Shown here in pieces: positions 37,169 through 49,169 of a stretch of DNA of 64,000 nucleotides. The first letter of the stretch is position 1; every line of letters starts with the position of its first letter. The stretch spans positions 57,481,338 through 57,545,337 of the forward strand of contig CM054118.1 in NCBI GenBank assembly GCA_028673005.1, read 5' to 3'. A program made the position numbers and the translations under genes. Origin of the DNA: Tanypteryx hageni (Eukaryota > Arthropoda > Insecta > Odonata > Petaluridae). The notes under the pieces were generated by a model. That model was not told the DNA's origin and did not search any database. It was given only the letters and a program-made list of their open reading frames with translations.

Positions 37169-38389
37169 TCTTATATATGTAAGAAGCAGTTATTTATAAT
37201 GATAATCATGTGACATAAAGTAATTTATTCGATAATTAATTTTAAAATTTCCAACTTTCTATCCGTAGCTATTTACTCAGAATCCTAATTTGTAAATTTT
37301 GGCATCATATATCACATACATTCTTCAAATTCCAGTCATATATATATCTTACCGTGTACTTGTTATTTTAATTTAACTGATTGCACAGACGGACAGACAG
37401 AGCGAACACATAAGCGCGTTTATAAAATTAAACGCTATAAAAAAATAATCAAAATAGAAAAGAAGGAAGCAAGTATAAACAGAACGAGATAGCTACTAAG
37501 AAATTCCCTGAGAGAGAGAGAGGAACTCAAGGGGGTCTTCGTTTCTTTCAAGAATATAGGCCTTTAAAATGAGAATGATGATGATGACACGCGGACGCAG
37601 GCAGAATGGCCCGTGATAAAGGGGACGGGAAAGTGGACGGGAATAAAGCTACTCGGGTAGTTTGACGTGAGGCGGGATTAAAACAAAACGCGGTCGGAAA
37701 CGACAATGAGGTTCGATTCTCGGGGGAGGTTTGTCCGTGAGGGAGTTTGCGGTGAAGAGGGGCGAGGCGAGGGAGAGTAGTGGGGGGATGAGGAGGGATA
37801 GAGAGAGGGGGAGGAAGCAAAAGGGGATGGAGGGCCGATGAAAGCCAAGGCCCGACCTCCAGATCGAGTCCAAAGGTCAGCCTTTTACTCTGAGGTTGTC
37901 CACCTGTGTTTTTTCCCACCGTTTTAACAGCGACCGTTGCGAAAATGCTAAGAATCAAGTTCCGATGGTTTGGCGTTAAGTTATAACAGGATTAATTCTG
38001 TTTGCCTTATGGAGTAGTTTTGTGAGTGAAAGAACACGATGTTCTAAATATGTCTATTATATGCGCCATACACGTTTTAATCGCGAGGATTTCATATGAA
38101 TTTATAGCTCTCTCTCTCTCTCTCTCTTGGTTGATTTGTAATAAGTTGCCACAAATTTAGGCTGTCCCGCGTGGAAACAGGCAAGTTCTCAACTGGCTGG
38201 ACAGTGCTCAATTTACATGAGACATTCGGGTATTACATGTGATGTGGACGGACACATTATGGTGGTGTGAGATTGGTTTACTAAACTTTTCTAACTAAAA
38301 CTATAAATTATTGCTAAATCCAAAAGATGGACGTTAATATATATAATCTATCATTATACCCTAGGAGAACGTAATTTATCGAAATATAG

Positions 38390-38392
<3 letters not shown>
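37169..38392. other. No gene seen; contains purine-rich tract
   Basis: ACAGACGGACAGACAGAGCG at about 37386 is another copy of the Helitron-associated motif. 37720-37830 is strongly purine-rich, with an antisense Ser/Leu/Pro ORF that I regard as compositional. A (CT)n run lies at 38107-38128. Confidence 0.55.

Positions 38393-38463
<71 letters not shown>
38393..38463. repeat. (TA)n microsatellite
   Basis: About 35 uninterrupted TA dinucleotides, the longest TA tract in the window. Confidence 0.97.
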
Positions 38464-38464
<1 letters not shown>

Positions 38465-38599
38465 CATAGAAGTGCACAAATTTTATCCTGAATTATTATG
38501 TAAAAGAATATTTAACTCAAGCCATCACTGTTTATACTTTTTGCTCTAAAATGGTTAATGAATGCGCATTATGTCAGAAAAATTCCAGCAAGGAAATAT

Positions 38600-38765
38600 A
38601 CGTTTAAATGAAAAAGAAACTTGTACATTTCCACTAACAATTTTAATATACGACCGGTTTCGCCTGTTACAGCATCGTCAGGTCTATTTTTCCACAAAAT
38701 TGAGCCTTCCCAAGTTGAATTTGTTAAGGAAAATACGTATTAATGGAATCATTTGTTGTTGACGT
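38600..38765 (-). mobile_element. Fragment with hammerhead-like core, probably from a Penelope-like element
   Basis: On the minus strand, GACCTGACGATGCTGTAACA continues to GGCGAAACCGGTCGTA (about 38652-38689). The order CTGANGA, short stem-loop (CTG/CAG with TAA loop), GAAA is the conserved hammerhead core. Known Penelope-like retroelements carry such motifs near their ends, with a similar GAAACCGGTCG context. No reverse transcriptase frame is adjacent. The lower stem II pairs are imperfect, so self-cleavage is not implied. Confidence 0.45.
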
Positions 38766-39258
38766 AAACTAGTAAATTGGGGAAATCTGGATAAAACAGT
38801 AGAGGAAGGGGTTCTGATGATAATAGTTTCGGAGTGGAGTGGAGTTCATGTTTCCCGCAAATTTTCGCCGGAGGAGATGTAAGAAAACAGGATAATTATC
38901 GCCATTGATTATCTATCTAAGCCATCTACTGTGTCCTGCCATTTATAACTTGACCGATAAATTCATTCTTCCTTCAATAATTGTAATAACAAAGGTATTA
39001 TTCAACTATATACTAACTACCTGAAGTAGATATCGTCGAAATGCGCATGGCGCCATGTTTGCCTAATACAAACCGACATATATATCTATATATGAAGTGA
39101 TCTTAATATAAAATTTATTAAAAATGATATATGTCAGAACAAAGAAAGAAAAATATTATTTCAAATTCAATTGTTAATGAATAACAGGAATTTAACATGG
39201 CATTTTCCCTAAAGCTTTATCACCGATATATTATCAACCAAGAATTATTATATAAGTA

Positions 39259-39300
39259 CTAGCGTAATTGCCCGTCAAGAATGACGGGATTATCATAAAA
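39259..39300 (-). mobile_element. Helitron-like 3' terminus (minus strand)
   Basis: On the minus strand a perfect 7-bp stem with 4-nt loop (CCCGTCA-AGAA-TGACGGG on the plus strand, 39271-39288) is followed after 8 nt by CTAG and then T. This is the standard Helitron 3' end. The element would extend rightward, possibly to a GGACGAACGGAC-rich patch near 41030-41073, but I could not find a TC-type 5' end. Confidence 0.65.
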
Positions 39301-40511
39301 GTATTCCAAATATATTTGATTTCGATATGAAAAATCAGTACGATATTCTATGATATGGTTTGACTTTCATGCACAATCAAATCAGTGTTTTTGAAAGTTA
39401 TCTTTGTTTTAATTATACTGTTTAAGTAATTATTAGTAGAGAGGCAAAATGATCATCCAAATATTTCCTGAAAATAAGAGGAAAATCGAAAAATAAGATA
39501 TAATGCTTAAAGAAGTAGCTAAAATTTACTTTAAATATTTGAGCAAATTTAAGTTATTTAAAACGTATAGAATTTAACTTAATAAATGAATTATTTTACT
39601 CTTATTAACTCGTAAAAAACAGGATACATGTGAGTGAACTGTCAATTTACCATCAAAGGAAAAATGTGTAGTAACTTACTTACTATTAACTAAATACTTA
39701 CATGAACTGCAATGAGTTTTGACTATATTTTAAGATCGCACTTTTATTTTAACTATATTACTTTTAAAAATTTTCCAGAAAAATCACTTTAGTTAAAGAA
39801 ATTTAAATAAAACTCATAAAATGTTATTTTTTCACTCCTATTAGAAATTCGGTTCGAAATATTTCCTGTATTATCATTTAAAGAAATCCATTGAAAATTA
39901 TTTTTATATTTAGTTTTATGATTTCTCACCATTTTGGCATGTATGAAATGTCTTATAATCAATTGTAATTTATTATTGTTATTTTTGTAATGCATCTCCT
40001 TTTAATCATATACAGATGCTACGTCCTCTTCCTCTTTCTCAGTTTCTGCTCATTTCCGTTCTCTTTTCCTTCCTCCCTCTAATTACTTAATAGATTCAAT
40101 AAATAAGTTATACCCATGTATAAAAGTCTGACCCGTGTTAAAGCACTAAATTGGCGCATTTATTATAAGGCCAAGAATGGAATTCAACAATTGGGACAAT
40201 AGTGGTCCAATATAAATAAAATACGTGAAAACGTGAAAACGTGAAAAATCGTATTAAACCGTAATTTTTTGAGATATACGAATGAGATTTAAAGTCTTCT
40301 CTTCGCATAACTAATGTAAGTTAAATACCCCATCCTTGAAATATTTTTAAATGTAAACGAAAATGGTCTGCATTTCAAGGAACGGCTTTTTGCATTATTC
40401 ATATATGCGATGCGAACTTATAACTCTGGTTAATTATAAGATACACTACAAAAAAATAAGAAAATAATTATAAAAATAGTTGGGAATAATTTTGAAACGG
40501 GAAAAAAAGGT
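39301..40511. other. No gene seen; possible Helitron interior
   Basis: AT-rich DNA that would be interior to the Helitron-like element ending at 39259 if that element is long. No coding sequence is recognised. Confidence 0.45.
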
Positions 40512-40583
40512 TGCTGTGACCGGGAGTCGAACCCGGATCTTTCACTTGCCGGGCAGATATTCCACCACTGAACTATCGTGGCA
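40512..40583 (-). pseudogene. tRNA-like sequence, decayed (Gly/Ala-like)
   Basis: On the minus strand this 72-nt segment has a tRNA D-arm/A box (TAGTTCAGTGGTGGAAT) and a T-arm/B box (CCGGGTTCGACTCCCGG) with perfect T stem, and a run of eight T a few bases downstream that would stop pol III. The overall layout resembles tRNA-Gly. The acceptor stem has three A-C mismatches (positions 4-6), the anticodon stem has a mismatch, and position 33 is C instead of U. The 7-nt loop read conventionally gives GGC. I therefore call it a pseudogene or the tRNA-derived head of a SINE, although a scanner might score it as a gene. Confidence 0.65.
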
Positions 40584-41175
40584 TAAAAATAGTTAATTGC
40601 CAAAAAATTTAATATGAAGTTAACTGAAAAGAAATTAATGAAAAACAGGATTTTAATTATAAATAATTCGTGCGTCTTATCTCTCTCGTGCTAAAGCATT
40701 CAAATCACACTTTCCTTACGCATATAGTATAAGGACGACAGTACAATCTCAAAGGTTTAACAATGACATGGTCGGCAAGGCAACATATCCTTAAAAAGCT
40801 TAAAATTTTCCAATAAATGTGATTTAAACGTATAACTTGAGCTATTTCGAACCGAAGGCAAAAGTCGACGATAAGAATAAGAATCTATGTTTATTTTTCT
40901 TTAAAATGGTTTAGGTCTGAATATCGTTGGTGAATTACTATTAATTTAATTTTGCAAAAGAATAAAAGCCTTCAAGTGAAAAAAGGTATTTTTAAGTGTT
41001 CTCTTATGGGGATTTCTATAGGGCGTTCCGGCGGACAACGGACGAACGGACCAACGGACGGACGGACAGAATAAGGATATTATGTATATAATTAAATCCA
41101 AACAAAAGCATATTCATAACTCCGGATAAACATCACACTTACGAATGCGTCATCGAAATTTGAAATATACTATAT

Positions 41176-41314
41176 GTACTATATATACTATATATACTAT
41201 ATATACTATATATACTATATATACTATATATACTATATATACTATATATACTATATATACTATATATACTATATATACTATATATACTATATATACTATA
41301 TATACTATATATAC
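41176..41314. repeat. Microsatellite with 9-bp unit CTATATATA
   Basis: About 15 nearly perfect copies of CTATATATA. The 9-bp period makes a spurious Tyr-Thr-Ile repeat ORF. It ends 7 bp before the hAT-like repeat at 41322. Confidence 0.97.
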
Positions 41315-41321
41315 TTATATG

Positions 41322-41419
41322 CAGAGCCGTCTCTAAGACCCGCGGGGCCCTGGGCGAGAGGGTTGCCGCGGGGCCCCCTATTTATACAAATCAAATTTCT
41401 CATTTAATTACAGAGCCGT
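41322..41419. mobile_element. Second copy of the 89-bp hAT-like unit, missing its closing end
   Basis: 41322-41410 matches 846-934 at all but about two positions. The next 9 bases, CAGAGCCGT, begin the second unit exactly as at 935, and then similarity stops. There is no inverted right end and no clear flanking duplication. It adjoins the 9-bp microsatellite. Confidence 0.88.
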
Positions 41420-43070
41420 AAAATGTTTTTATCCTAAATAAATGAAAATTTTTATATAATCTGATCATCATTAGCACTTAAATAGAGTTACATAATTCCC
41501 ATGGAAATGAAGCGATGCATTTATGTAAAATCAATTCAATTTTTATGGTGTAATATCATCATATTTTTGTAACATCACTTTCATAATACATGATATAACC
41601 CTCGGAGATATTTCGTGACTTTCTTTTATTAATTTATGAGGAAATAAAATCAACACGATTTACTGTGCGATTTGAATTATTCCATATTCAGGTCGAATGT
41701 CATTCAACGAAATTTTATTTTCCTTACCCGATCTCCATTACGGGGGGAATGGGGCAAAATATTTACATTTTTATGCTAAATATATCGGCCGAATATATCT
41801 AAAATTTCAAATCACACCAAGCGACGCGACCTTTCGCTTATGAAAGGACATCGCCGCTCGCATTCAATCAGTTTAATCGGAAGTGATTCCGGTGGTCTAG
41901 TGGTCGACATAAATGACACTGGTACAAGCTGATGGGCGCAAATAACACCAGGCATAACCTCTCCATCACATAATTACATTTCACTTTTTTTTTTATTTCG
42001 ACACTCTTAGTAAGTAACATTTTATTCTCGAAATTTCTATTTCCATCTGAATTGCATAACATTTTCATTAAATCGCTGTTAATACGCGATTTGACAATGT
42101 TATCTAAACTTATGACAAGGCTATATTGTTAACATTCTCTAAATTATAGGAGAGCCACATACCAGAGAGTACCCTGACTCTTGTATTTTTTAATCATTTA
42201 TATAAAATACCAAACTCTGATAAAAATTTCAGTAATTTTTTATATTAAACACAAAAATAAGGATCTGGTTAATCGCCTCATTGTATCGTAAAATGAAGCT
42301 AAACAGTTAATTTTTCATGCATAATTTGCTTGCCAAAATTATTTAAGCTTGAAAAACCGGACTTATTCTGATAGCTCAAAGGCATTATCGCGAAGTAATG
42401 TAGGTTCGCCAGCAAAAGGTGCGCATACGAGCCATTCATTTTTAACCCGCTCATTGGTCCTTCAAAAGACCAGAAAAGGGTGCAAACCGATTTAAGTCTG
42501 TTGTAATAAAACGTCCTTTTATGCCCAGCAGCAGACGAATTAGAAATTTACGACGTGGCCAAATGAAACGCGCACGGGCTCCGAGATTAAACAGGTTTGA
42601 TTCCCGCGGAGCGCGGAGACACAATTCGAACTGAGTGGAATAATTCCCCTAAGGTGTGCGTGTTTTCTAAATTGACGAGCAGTCTCACTTGCGCGCAGCG
42701 ATTCCAACAAAAGAACTAAATAAAATCTCTGCGGTATAAGTTCGTTTAAAATTTAAAAAGTGGGATGCAAATTTGATAAATTAAATTCACCACACCGACG
42801 CGTAATTTTGTTATTATTTGCCGTTTTATTTGTGGATTATTGATAACTATTTTCTATGTAAGTTCTGGAACTTGTTGTATAGTAAATCTAGCTCATATTT
42901 TTTTTCAATGTATATTTCAACTAAATACAGCTTATTACTATTTCTATAAACAATGCGAAAATCGGTCAAACGTTTCTATACGTCTGCCATGTCGATAGAG
43001 AATTCATATCGGTTTACATCGATAATTTAAGCTTTAGTATTTCAGATGTAAATAAGTGTTAGTGACTTTA

Positions 43071-43124
<54 letters not shown>

Positions 43125-44242
43125 ATTGCAAATAACGATAAAAATATAAACGAATGATATAATAATTTCAGTAGTATCTAATTGGGAAATTGTCAATAAT
43201 AGTTTGAGAATAAGAACGTCACTGGATGGTTTTCATGATGATTTATCCATTACATTTTAATAACATAAACATTCATTCAGCAACATTTTCTGATTCGCAT
43301 CCACCCTCCTTTGCGAGGATCGTAAAATAACGTTTTTGTTTAAGTCTAAATATACGCTGGAACATTCAAAACACCCTTGCATTCACTCACCAGCGCCATT
43401 CCAAAAGTCAAAATAAGTAAACATTCATTTTTGCGCATGCGCGCGAGTTTTTGACGTGAGAAAATAGTTTACTAGAAAACAACTCGTCTGACCTTTCATA
43501 TTTCTCAAACCACTTCTCCCGCAGTTAATGGAGTTCTTTCTATCGTGTGATTAAAGAGGAGTAGTCTGTAAAAACTGAGCATGCGACGAAAAAGAAGAAA
43601 AAATGTCGTAGGCGTGCACCGCGTGACCTTATGTGAACTTTGACCCCGGCTCCCTTTGATCTGTCCCTCCTGAATGTAACCGTAGATGGGGAAAGAGAAA
43701 TAAAACCTCATCGGAATACATTACCAAAAAGGGGATCCGAAAATATTCATCAGTTATATTTCGATGAAAAAAGAAGCTTGCCTTTTTCCCCTGGCGACGG
43801 ATGAATAATCACGCGTCGATTCTTCCGACACGAAATCAATAAAGACTCCTTACACGAGAGAGTGCCCTAAAGAAAATAACTAGCGAATTTAAAAACAAAT
43901 TTAAAATGCGTGTATAATACCAACACAATAGCGTCATGTTTGTATAGGACTATATCGACAACAATAGAAGTTATCCTGTTTTCCCTGCTGAACCAGTCTG
44001 TTTGCGATTAATATAAACTGTAAAATTTAGCTTAAAAAGCAAGCCTTCATTTTTGCGTGCAGCCATTATCACGAAAAATAAGCAAAATGTTTGTGTTAAT
44101 TAAAAATCGCTAGTATGTACTTTACGTGGTATCCTTAATCTTCTGCAGCCCACATAACATGTCCCACCCATACATCTGAACAGGCGTTTTATTTGAACGT
44201 GACATTATGTACACGTCGTGAAACTTAAGTTTAAAATAAAAT
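41420..44242. other. No gene seen
   Basis: AT-rich DNA with a (TA)n tract at 43073-43122. GGTGGTCTAGTGGTCGAC at 41892 resembles a pol III A box, but no B box follows at the right distance. No exon recognised. Confidence 0.55.
43073..43122. repeat. (TA)n microsatellite
   Basis: About 25 TA dinucleotides without interruption. Confidence 0.95.
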
Positions 44243-44244
44243 TA

Positions 44245-44464
44245 CCTTGTTTGTCCGAATATAATGTGCACTTTTTTGCATAAAATGACTTTCACAAAAA
44301 TCTACTGCGCATTATATTCGCACACTTTCTATGAATTATTCATATTAAATACACACTTGGTACTTTTCCACAATTTTTTACTTTTGCGACCGGTTTATAC
44401 GAAAGTTTTTTCTTGAAGTCCACCTTTGATAAATGGTGTGAGCATTATATTCGGGCAAATACGG
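44245..44464. mobile_element. TA-flanked MITE (220 bp), mariner/pogo-like
   Basis: The left end CCTTGTTTGTCCGAATATAA and the reverse complement of the right end CCGTATTTGCCCGAATATAA agree at 16 of 20 positions; similarity runs on through TG.(G/T)CAC. TA flanks both sides (44243-44244 and 44465-44466). There is no coding capacity. The CCGAATATAATGCGCAC motif also appears as an internal inverted copy near 44307-44322 (GCGCATTATATTCG). Confidence 0.8.
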
Positions 44465-44980
44465 TAGTTTAAAAAGATACGGAGTTAAATGCCCAGGGAA
44501 ATTAAATCGAATACAGATATCGCTTTTAATCGTACCCAAATATACGTATGAATCTATTATTTAGAAGTACACATTAATGTTAAATAGATTGAACCCAAAA
44601 TTATGCCTCCAATTATTAGGCGTTCTAATGCATTATTTTTCAGGGCTTCGAAATTTGACTAAGCCATTTATATTTATGTTTTTGATGTGATAACATAAAT
44701 CGTAGGGAACGCCTTGGAAAACTCTGTACTCCGACATGGATCACACCTTTCCGTTCTTGTTTTCCAAGATCATCATTATAATATCTTGAAGTTTTGTATG
44801 ACGAAATGTTTAAACTACTCGCACATCCTCGGATATTTTAATAATATAAACTCGATGGCTAACACCATGAGATCGAACAAAACAAACGACGCCAATGACC
44901 TCCGCGTGAAAAATAGATACGTGATCAGACGTCTTTCTGCCAAAAATAGAACTTTATTATACAGATGTACAAAGGCATGA

Positions 44981-44984
<4 letters not shown>

Positions 44985-45015
<31 letters not shown>
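44985..45015. repeat. (TA)n tract left of the foldback element
   Basis: About 15 TA dinucleotides, 31 bp before the left arm of the inverted repeat at 45046. Confidence 0.9.
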
Positions 45016-45016
<1 letters not shown>

Positions 45017-45045
45017 CAACTTACGGAAAAGGAAAGGTAAAATGA

Positions 45046-45377
45046 ATATATGGATGTCAACAAGGTGTTGGGATGAGGAAACCCAGTGAGCACTCACCAA
45101 TCAGACGACTTCAGGTTGGCGAGGCCCCGGGGATGTCGAAGCGACACACGTAAAATAACACAAAAACACAGAAACATCACAAACGTAAAGCTTTCGGAAC
45201 TACTCCTTCTTCAGCTACAGAGAGAGAACTGTTCCGAAAGCTTTACGTTTGTGATGTTTCTGTGTTTTTGTGTTATTTTACGTGTGTCGCTTCGACATCC
45301 CCGGGGCCTCGCCAACCTGAAGTCGTCTGATTGGTGAGTGTTCACTGGGTTTCCTCATCCCAACACCTTGTTGACAT

Positions 45378-45385
<8 letters not shown>
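45046..45385. mobile_element. Near-perfect 155-bp inverted repeat (foldback), probably Penelope-like
   Basis: Left arm 45046-45200 and right arm 45231-45385 are inverted copies around a 30-bp spacer. By eye I find only one difference (GAGCACTC in the left arm, GAGTGTTC in the right). Read on the minus strand, spacer plus left arm give CTGAAGAAGGAGTAGTTCCG followed by AAAG. This has the hammerhead-like order CTGAAGA, GGA/TCC stem-loop, GAAA seen in Penelope-like elements. The arms run into TA tracts on both sides. Such elements can carry terminal repeats in inverted orientation, so this may be two head-to-head termini with the coding part lost. Confidence 0.8.

Positions 45386-45426
<41 letters not shown>
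45386..45426. repeat. (TA)n tract right of the foldback element
   Basis: About 20 TA dinucleotides directly joined to the right arm of the inverted repeat. Confidence 0.92.
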
Positions 45427-45431
<5 letters not shown>

Positions 45432-46950
45432 ATAGATTTAAGAACTGTGCGTTTTATGTTTCAATGGTTAAGAAAACCTGTATTGCGATAGGAGGTGCGA
45501 TATTGGTTCACCAAATGTAAATTCAGACGAAGCTCTAATACATATTAAAATGTCGGCAGAAATTGTAACCGCCACAGGTAAGAGTCAAAAGGTAATTCTT
45601 CTGGTAATGAAAAGATGATTTTTTTACTGATTTCTTGAAAAGACGAACCAAAATCAATTGGGATGGATACTTTGATTGAACTGCTTATTCGATTTACCCG
45701 TCCGGAAAACGAAGAGGTGCTGTTTTCCATCAGGATATCAGACATCAGAAAGAAAAAAAGGAATAAACCGACTGATTGGAGCGGACTCTAATGTTGCGGA
45801 AACCTAACCTGCGCAGGTTTTCATTTAGGTGGACCGTTAAACAGCTATTTGGAGATAATTAATGTTTCCTATAATCTGCAAAAAAATGGTTGCGTAAGAA
45901 TGAACAGAATTATTACCAATCTAGAGCGCAACTATTATCACAGAACTGAATTTATCTATCGTATAAATTTAAATATAAATGAAATATTAGAAAGTTCAAT
46001 TGCTGAAATATTTGTTCGGGTATTGTTGTCTATAAGTGTTGGAGTAATTAAAGAACGTAATCAACCTAATGGTATTCATCATCGTCGAACAAAGCTCAAT
46101 TTCGGAGTATGTTGAATTAAGAAACTAGAAGATAAAACTACATATATGATATGACCAGTTTCGGATGGTAAAATTTGACGAAATTCATTTACAAACTTAA
46201 AATAAAGTTTGCACTTGTCACCATTCTCCTATTGATGGTAATGACAAGCCTCTGCCACGCTAAGTATAAGGGGCCTACTAAAATTCTTATCATAGCAACT
46301 TAAATTTAGCGTGCTTGAGTAATTATATCTCCTTTGAGTCATTATAATTTCGACTAATCGGAAAATTAAAAAGAAAAGGGATGATGTCAGAAAAATAGAT
46401 TTAACGTCGAGTTTACTTGATTTCGAGTTATTTCTCGAGTTTATTTTATCCCGAATAAATTCTAACGGCAGATATGACACCCTTTTCGTGTTGTCACATT
46501 AATTCATACAAACTTTGCTGCCATCTGACGAGTGGAACAGTAGAAATGGCATACTCTCGCTCTCCCAGAAAATACAAAAACAATCGGGAAACCTAAACAA
46601 ATAACAACTGGAGTTTGAAAAGAAAAAACAATTCGCAGCATTTTAAAAATTTCTATGCTCCCGTCTGACGCTCCTGCAAAAAATAAAACCGCCGATTAAA
46701 ATAATACTCGTCGAGCCTCGGTGGAATTCGTGCATAATTCAAAACTGCGCGTTTTTTCCGTCTCGATGCATCCGTTTGGCGTGCGTTTTGCTCTAGATCG
46801 ATGCGGAATTATTCGAGCAAGGGCCGAAAAGGTCACGTGACGTGGGAGGTTTTGGAGAGGGACGGAATTTCGTCAATCCTCGGCAGTGTCGTGCAAATTC
46901 AGGATACGCCACTCCCGGGGTCCGAGTCCGGGTGGCGACCCTCAAAGCGC
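45427..46950. other. No gene seen
   Basis: AT-rich to 46650, then more GC-balanced to 46950. Short open frames are not recognisable. ACCAGTTTCGGATGG near 46153 faintly resembles the GACCGGTTTCG context of the hammerhead-like fragment at 38650, but lacks the core. Confidence 0.5.
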
Positions 46951-46989
46951 TAACCCATGGTTCGAACGGATTTTGTGTGGGATGCGCTC

Positions 46990-47320
46990 GGAGGGGTGGA
47001 TCGGTGGAAAGGGGAGTGTAAATTGAGAGGGAGACGGGAGAGGAAGACAAAAAGGAGTGGAGAAACAAGGAATGGAATGGGGTGGGGAATAATGGATGGA
47101 TTGGACAAACAAGCGATGGAATGGGGAAGCGAGGAATGGAGTGGAGAAACAAGGAATGGAATTGAGAAGCATGGAATGGAGTGGAAAAGCAAGGAAATGA
47201 AGGGTACTCAAGGAATGTTGTGGAGAAACAAGGAATGAAATGGAGAAGCAAGGTATATAGTGGGGAAACAAGGAATATAATTTGGAAACAAGGAACGTAG
47301 TGGAAAGCTGTGAGGAGAAA
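46990..47320. repeat. Purine-rich degenerate minisatellite, ~20-bp unit
   Basis: Repeated variants of GGAATGGAGTGGAGAAACAA, about 12-14 degenerate copies. Three antisense frames and one sense frame stay open because of the composition, giving Phe/His/Ser/Pro repeats that are not a real protein. Confidence 0.88.
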
Positions 47321-49130
47321 GAATTAGGAAGGGATAGGAAGGCACCATACAGTTCATAAATCGACGTTTGAAGCTAAAGTATTTATCCTCAAATTTCCAT
47401 CTCTTCTGGCACTTGGCGCTATATGTTTTTCCAACATCCATAAAAAGGTCAGGCAAAACCGGATGGACATTTCGATTAAAATTTAGTATCCACGAATCGC
47501 CACTGGTGACAGTTGCTTTGTATCCGAAATGCGCGTCTGGTTTTCCTAACATTTTTCTATCTGTTGGAGAAACATATTGCGTCTATTCCATTTTAGCTCT
47601 AAGATTAACTCAAAAATTCTCTATTATGATGAAATCTTGAGGAATATAACCAATTTTTAAAAGTCTTGAATTTTTTTACTTTGACCTTAAGAGTCGCAGG
47701 AAAAAGTAGCGAAAATAAACTTGATTTCTGTTTTACCGCACCGTGGATAATGAATTTGTTAATAAGTGGTTATACTTCTGAATGATTCCCGCATCTAGCT
47801 TCTTTACTAGACCGCGAGGGATTTTGACTTGACATTTTGAAAATGTGGGTCGACCTATAATTTATACTTGAAATTATTTTTTTTTGTTCCGAGACCTAGG
47901 GACCGAGTCGTATCACGTGAAACACGGTGGTATTTGTAATAAATTTATGTAGATTTACTTGTAGATGCCTATCAGGATGCACAGTTACGTTGAGATGCGT
48001 CTACGAGATGCGCGTTTGTGCATGTATCTATATATGTGCAGATGCAAGTGTAGCATTGTAGAGGGAGCGCCGGAAGAGGAACGGGGAGTGGGAGAGGGAG
48101 ATAATTGGCGGAGGATGCGGTCAAGAGCGAGAGAGATGTGTGGGGGAGAGAGGAAGGGTTGGAGTGAGGGGGCAAGCAGATCATTCTTCGGGAACGTAGG
48201 CGTAGCTTTAGCTTGAAGGTTGGTGAAAGAGACCATTGCCGAGGGAAAGGTCGGGGTTCACGTAATGCGGGATACGAGTGGGCCGGATAGCAGCCAGAAC
48301 CCCCTAGTGGAAGGAAAGATAAGCTCATGAGAGAGAGAGAAGAGATAGTAATTACGAGGGAGAGATAGGGAGACAGAGTATATGGGAGGGACGTAAAAGA
48401 GTTGCTTCGAGTAGTTTCCACCTACTACTCTTTCACCCACATTCTACGAATCGGCGACAGGAGGCAGCACGTTCGCTTCGTGAGAGTATCGCTTTGCAGG
48501 TTTTTTATGGCGTCCTCTTCCCCGCGACGCCCTCCGTCTCTCCCTTCTCTTCTCTTTGCGATCTCCATAAAATTTGCACCTGACTCTCCGCCACGGAAAA
48601 CGTCGCCTAACCCAGAAGGGTGGAGAGAAAGAATCCTTCACTTTCTAAAAGGATGGCTAGAGACATGTGTCGACACGTGTATGTTCAGCACTGTGAAAAG
48701 TTTGTTCTGTTTGTCATAGTTTCAGAAGAGTGGCGTTTTCTGTCTATATGTATATTTCTCATTCAGAAAGGAGGGATAGGCAGAGAGAGATACATGAATT
48801 GTATGACAGGTGGTCGTCTCTAGGCGCTGAAAATAGCTATCGAAAATGGCACCTTAACTTTTTATATTTTGGAGTCGATTCTCTGGGATATTGTTAAACA
48901 TTATTGCTTGGGAACACGTGAAGTGATTATTATTGGTGTCCCAGAAACGAATATACCAAAAACCAAAGTTGAATTATATTTTTATTATTAGAGATGACCA
49001 TAATAAATTCCTAAATAAAATGAGCTCTGAAAGGTATCAAGTTTTATTTGAGGTATTGATCAAACTTATATTAATTTTTAGCCAACTTTCCAATAAATGG
49101 AAAGTAGTTTTATGTGATTACCTAGGTGTT
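47321..49130. other. No gene seen; GC-richer patch 48060-48640
   Basis: 48060-48180 is purine-rich. 48450-48640 is moderately CpG-rich on a more balanced background and could be regulatory, but no start site can be identified. Open frames under 150 codons on both strands look compositional. Confidence 0.45.
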
Positions 49131-49169
49131 CGTGTGTGTGTGTGTATTTGTCCTCCCCCTAACATCTTC

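Noticed and set aside
41176..41314. Regular repeats considered as a CRISPR array
   Set aside because: The units are contiguous 9-mers without spacers, and the genome is eukaryotic.
41145..41336. Tyr-Thr-Ile repeat ORF
   Set aside because: Produced by the 9-bp microsatellite.
41892..41909. tRNA A-box-like GGTGGTCTAGTGGTCGAC
   Set aside because: No B box or T arm at the required distance.
46793..47251. 152-codon antisense ORF with Phe-His-Ser-Pro repeats
   Set aside because: It is the translation of a ~20-bp degenerate minisatellite. The other antisense frames are equally open.
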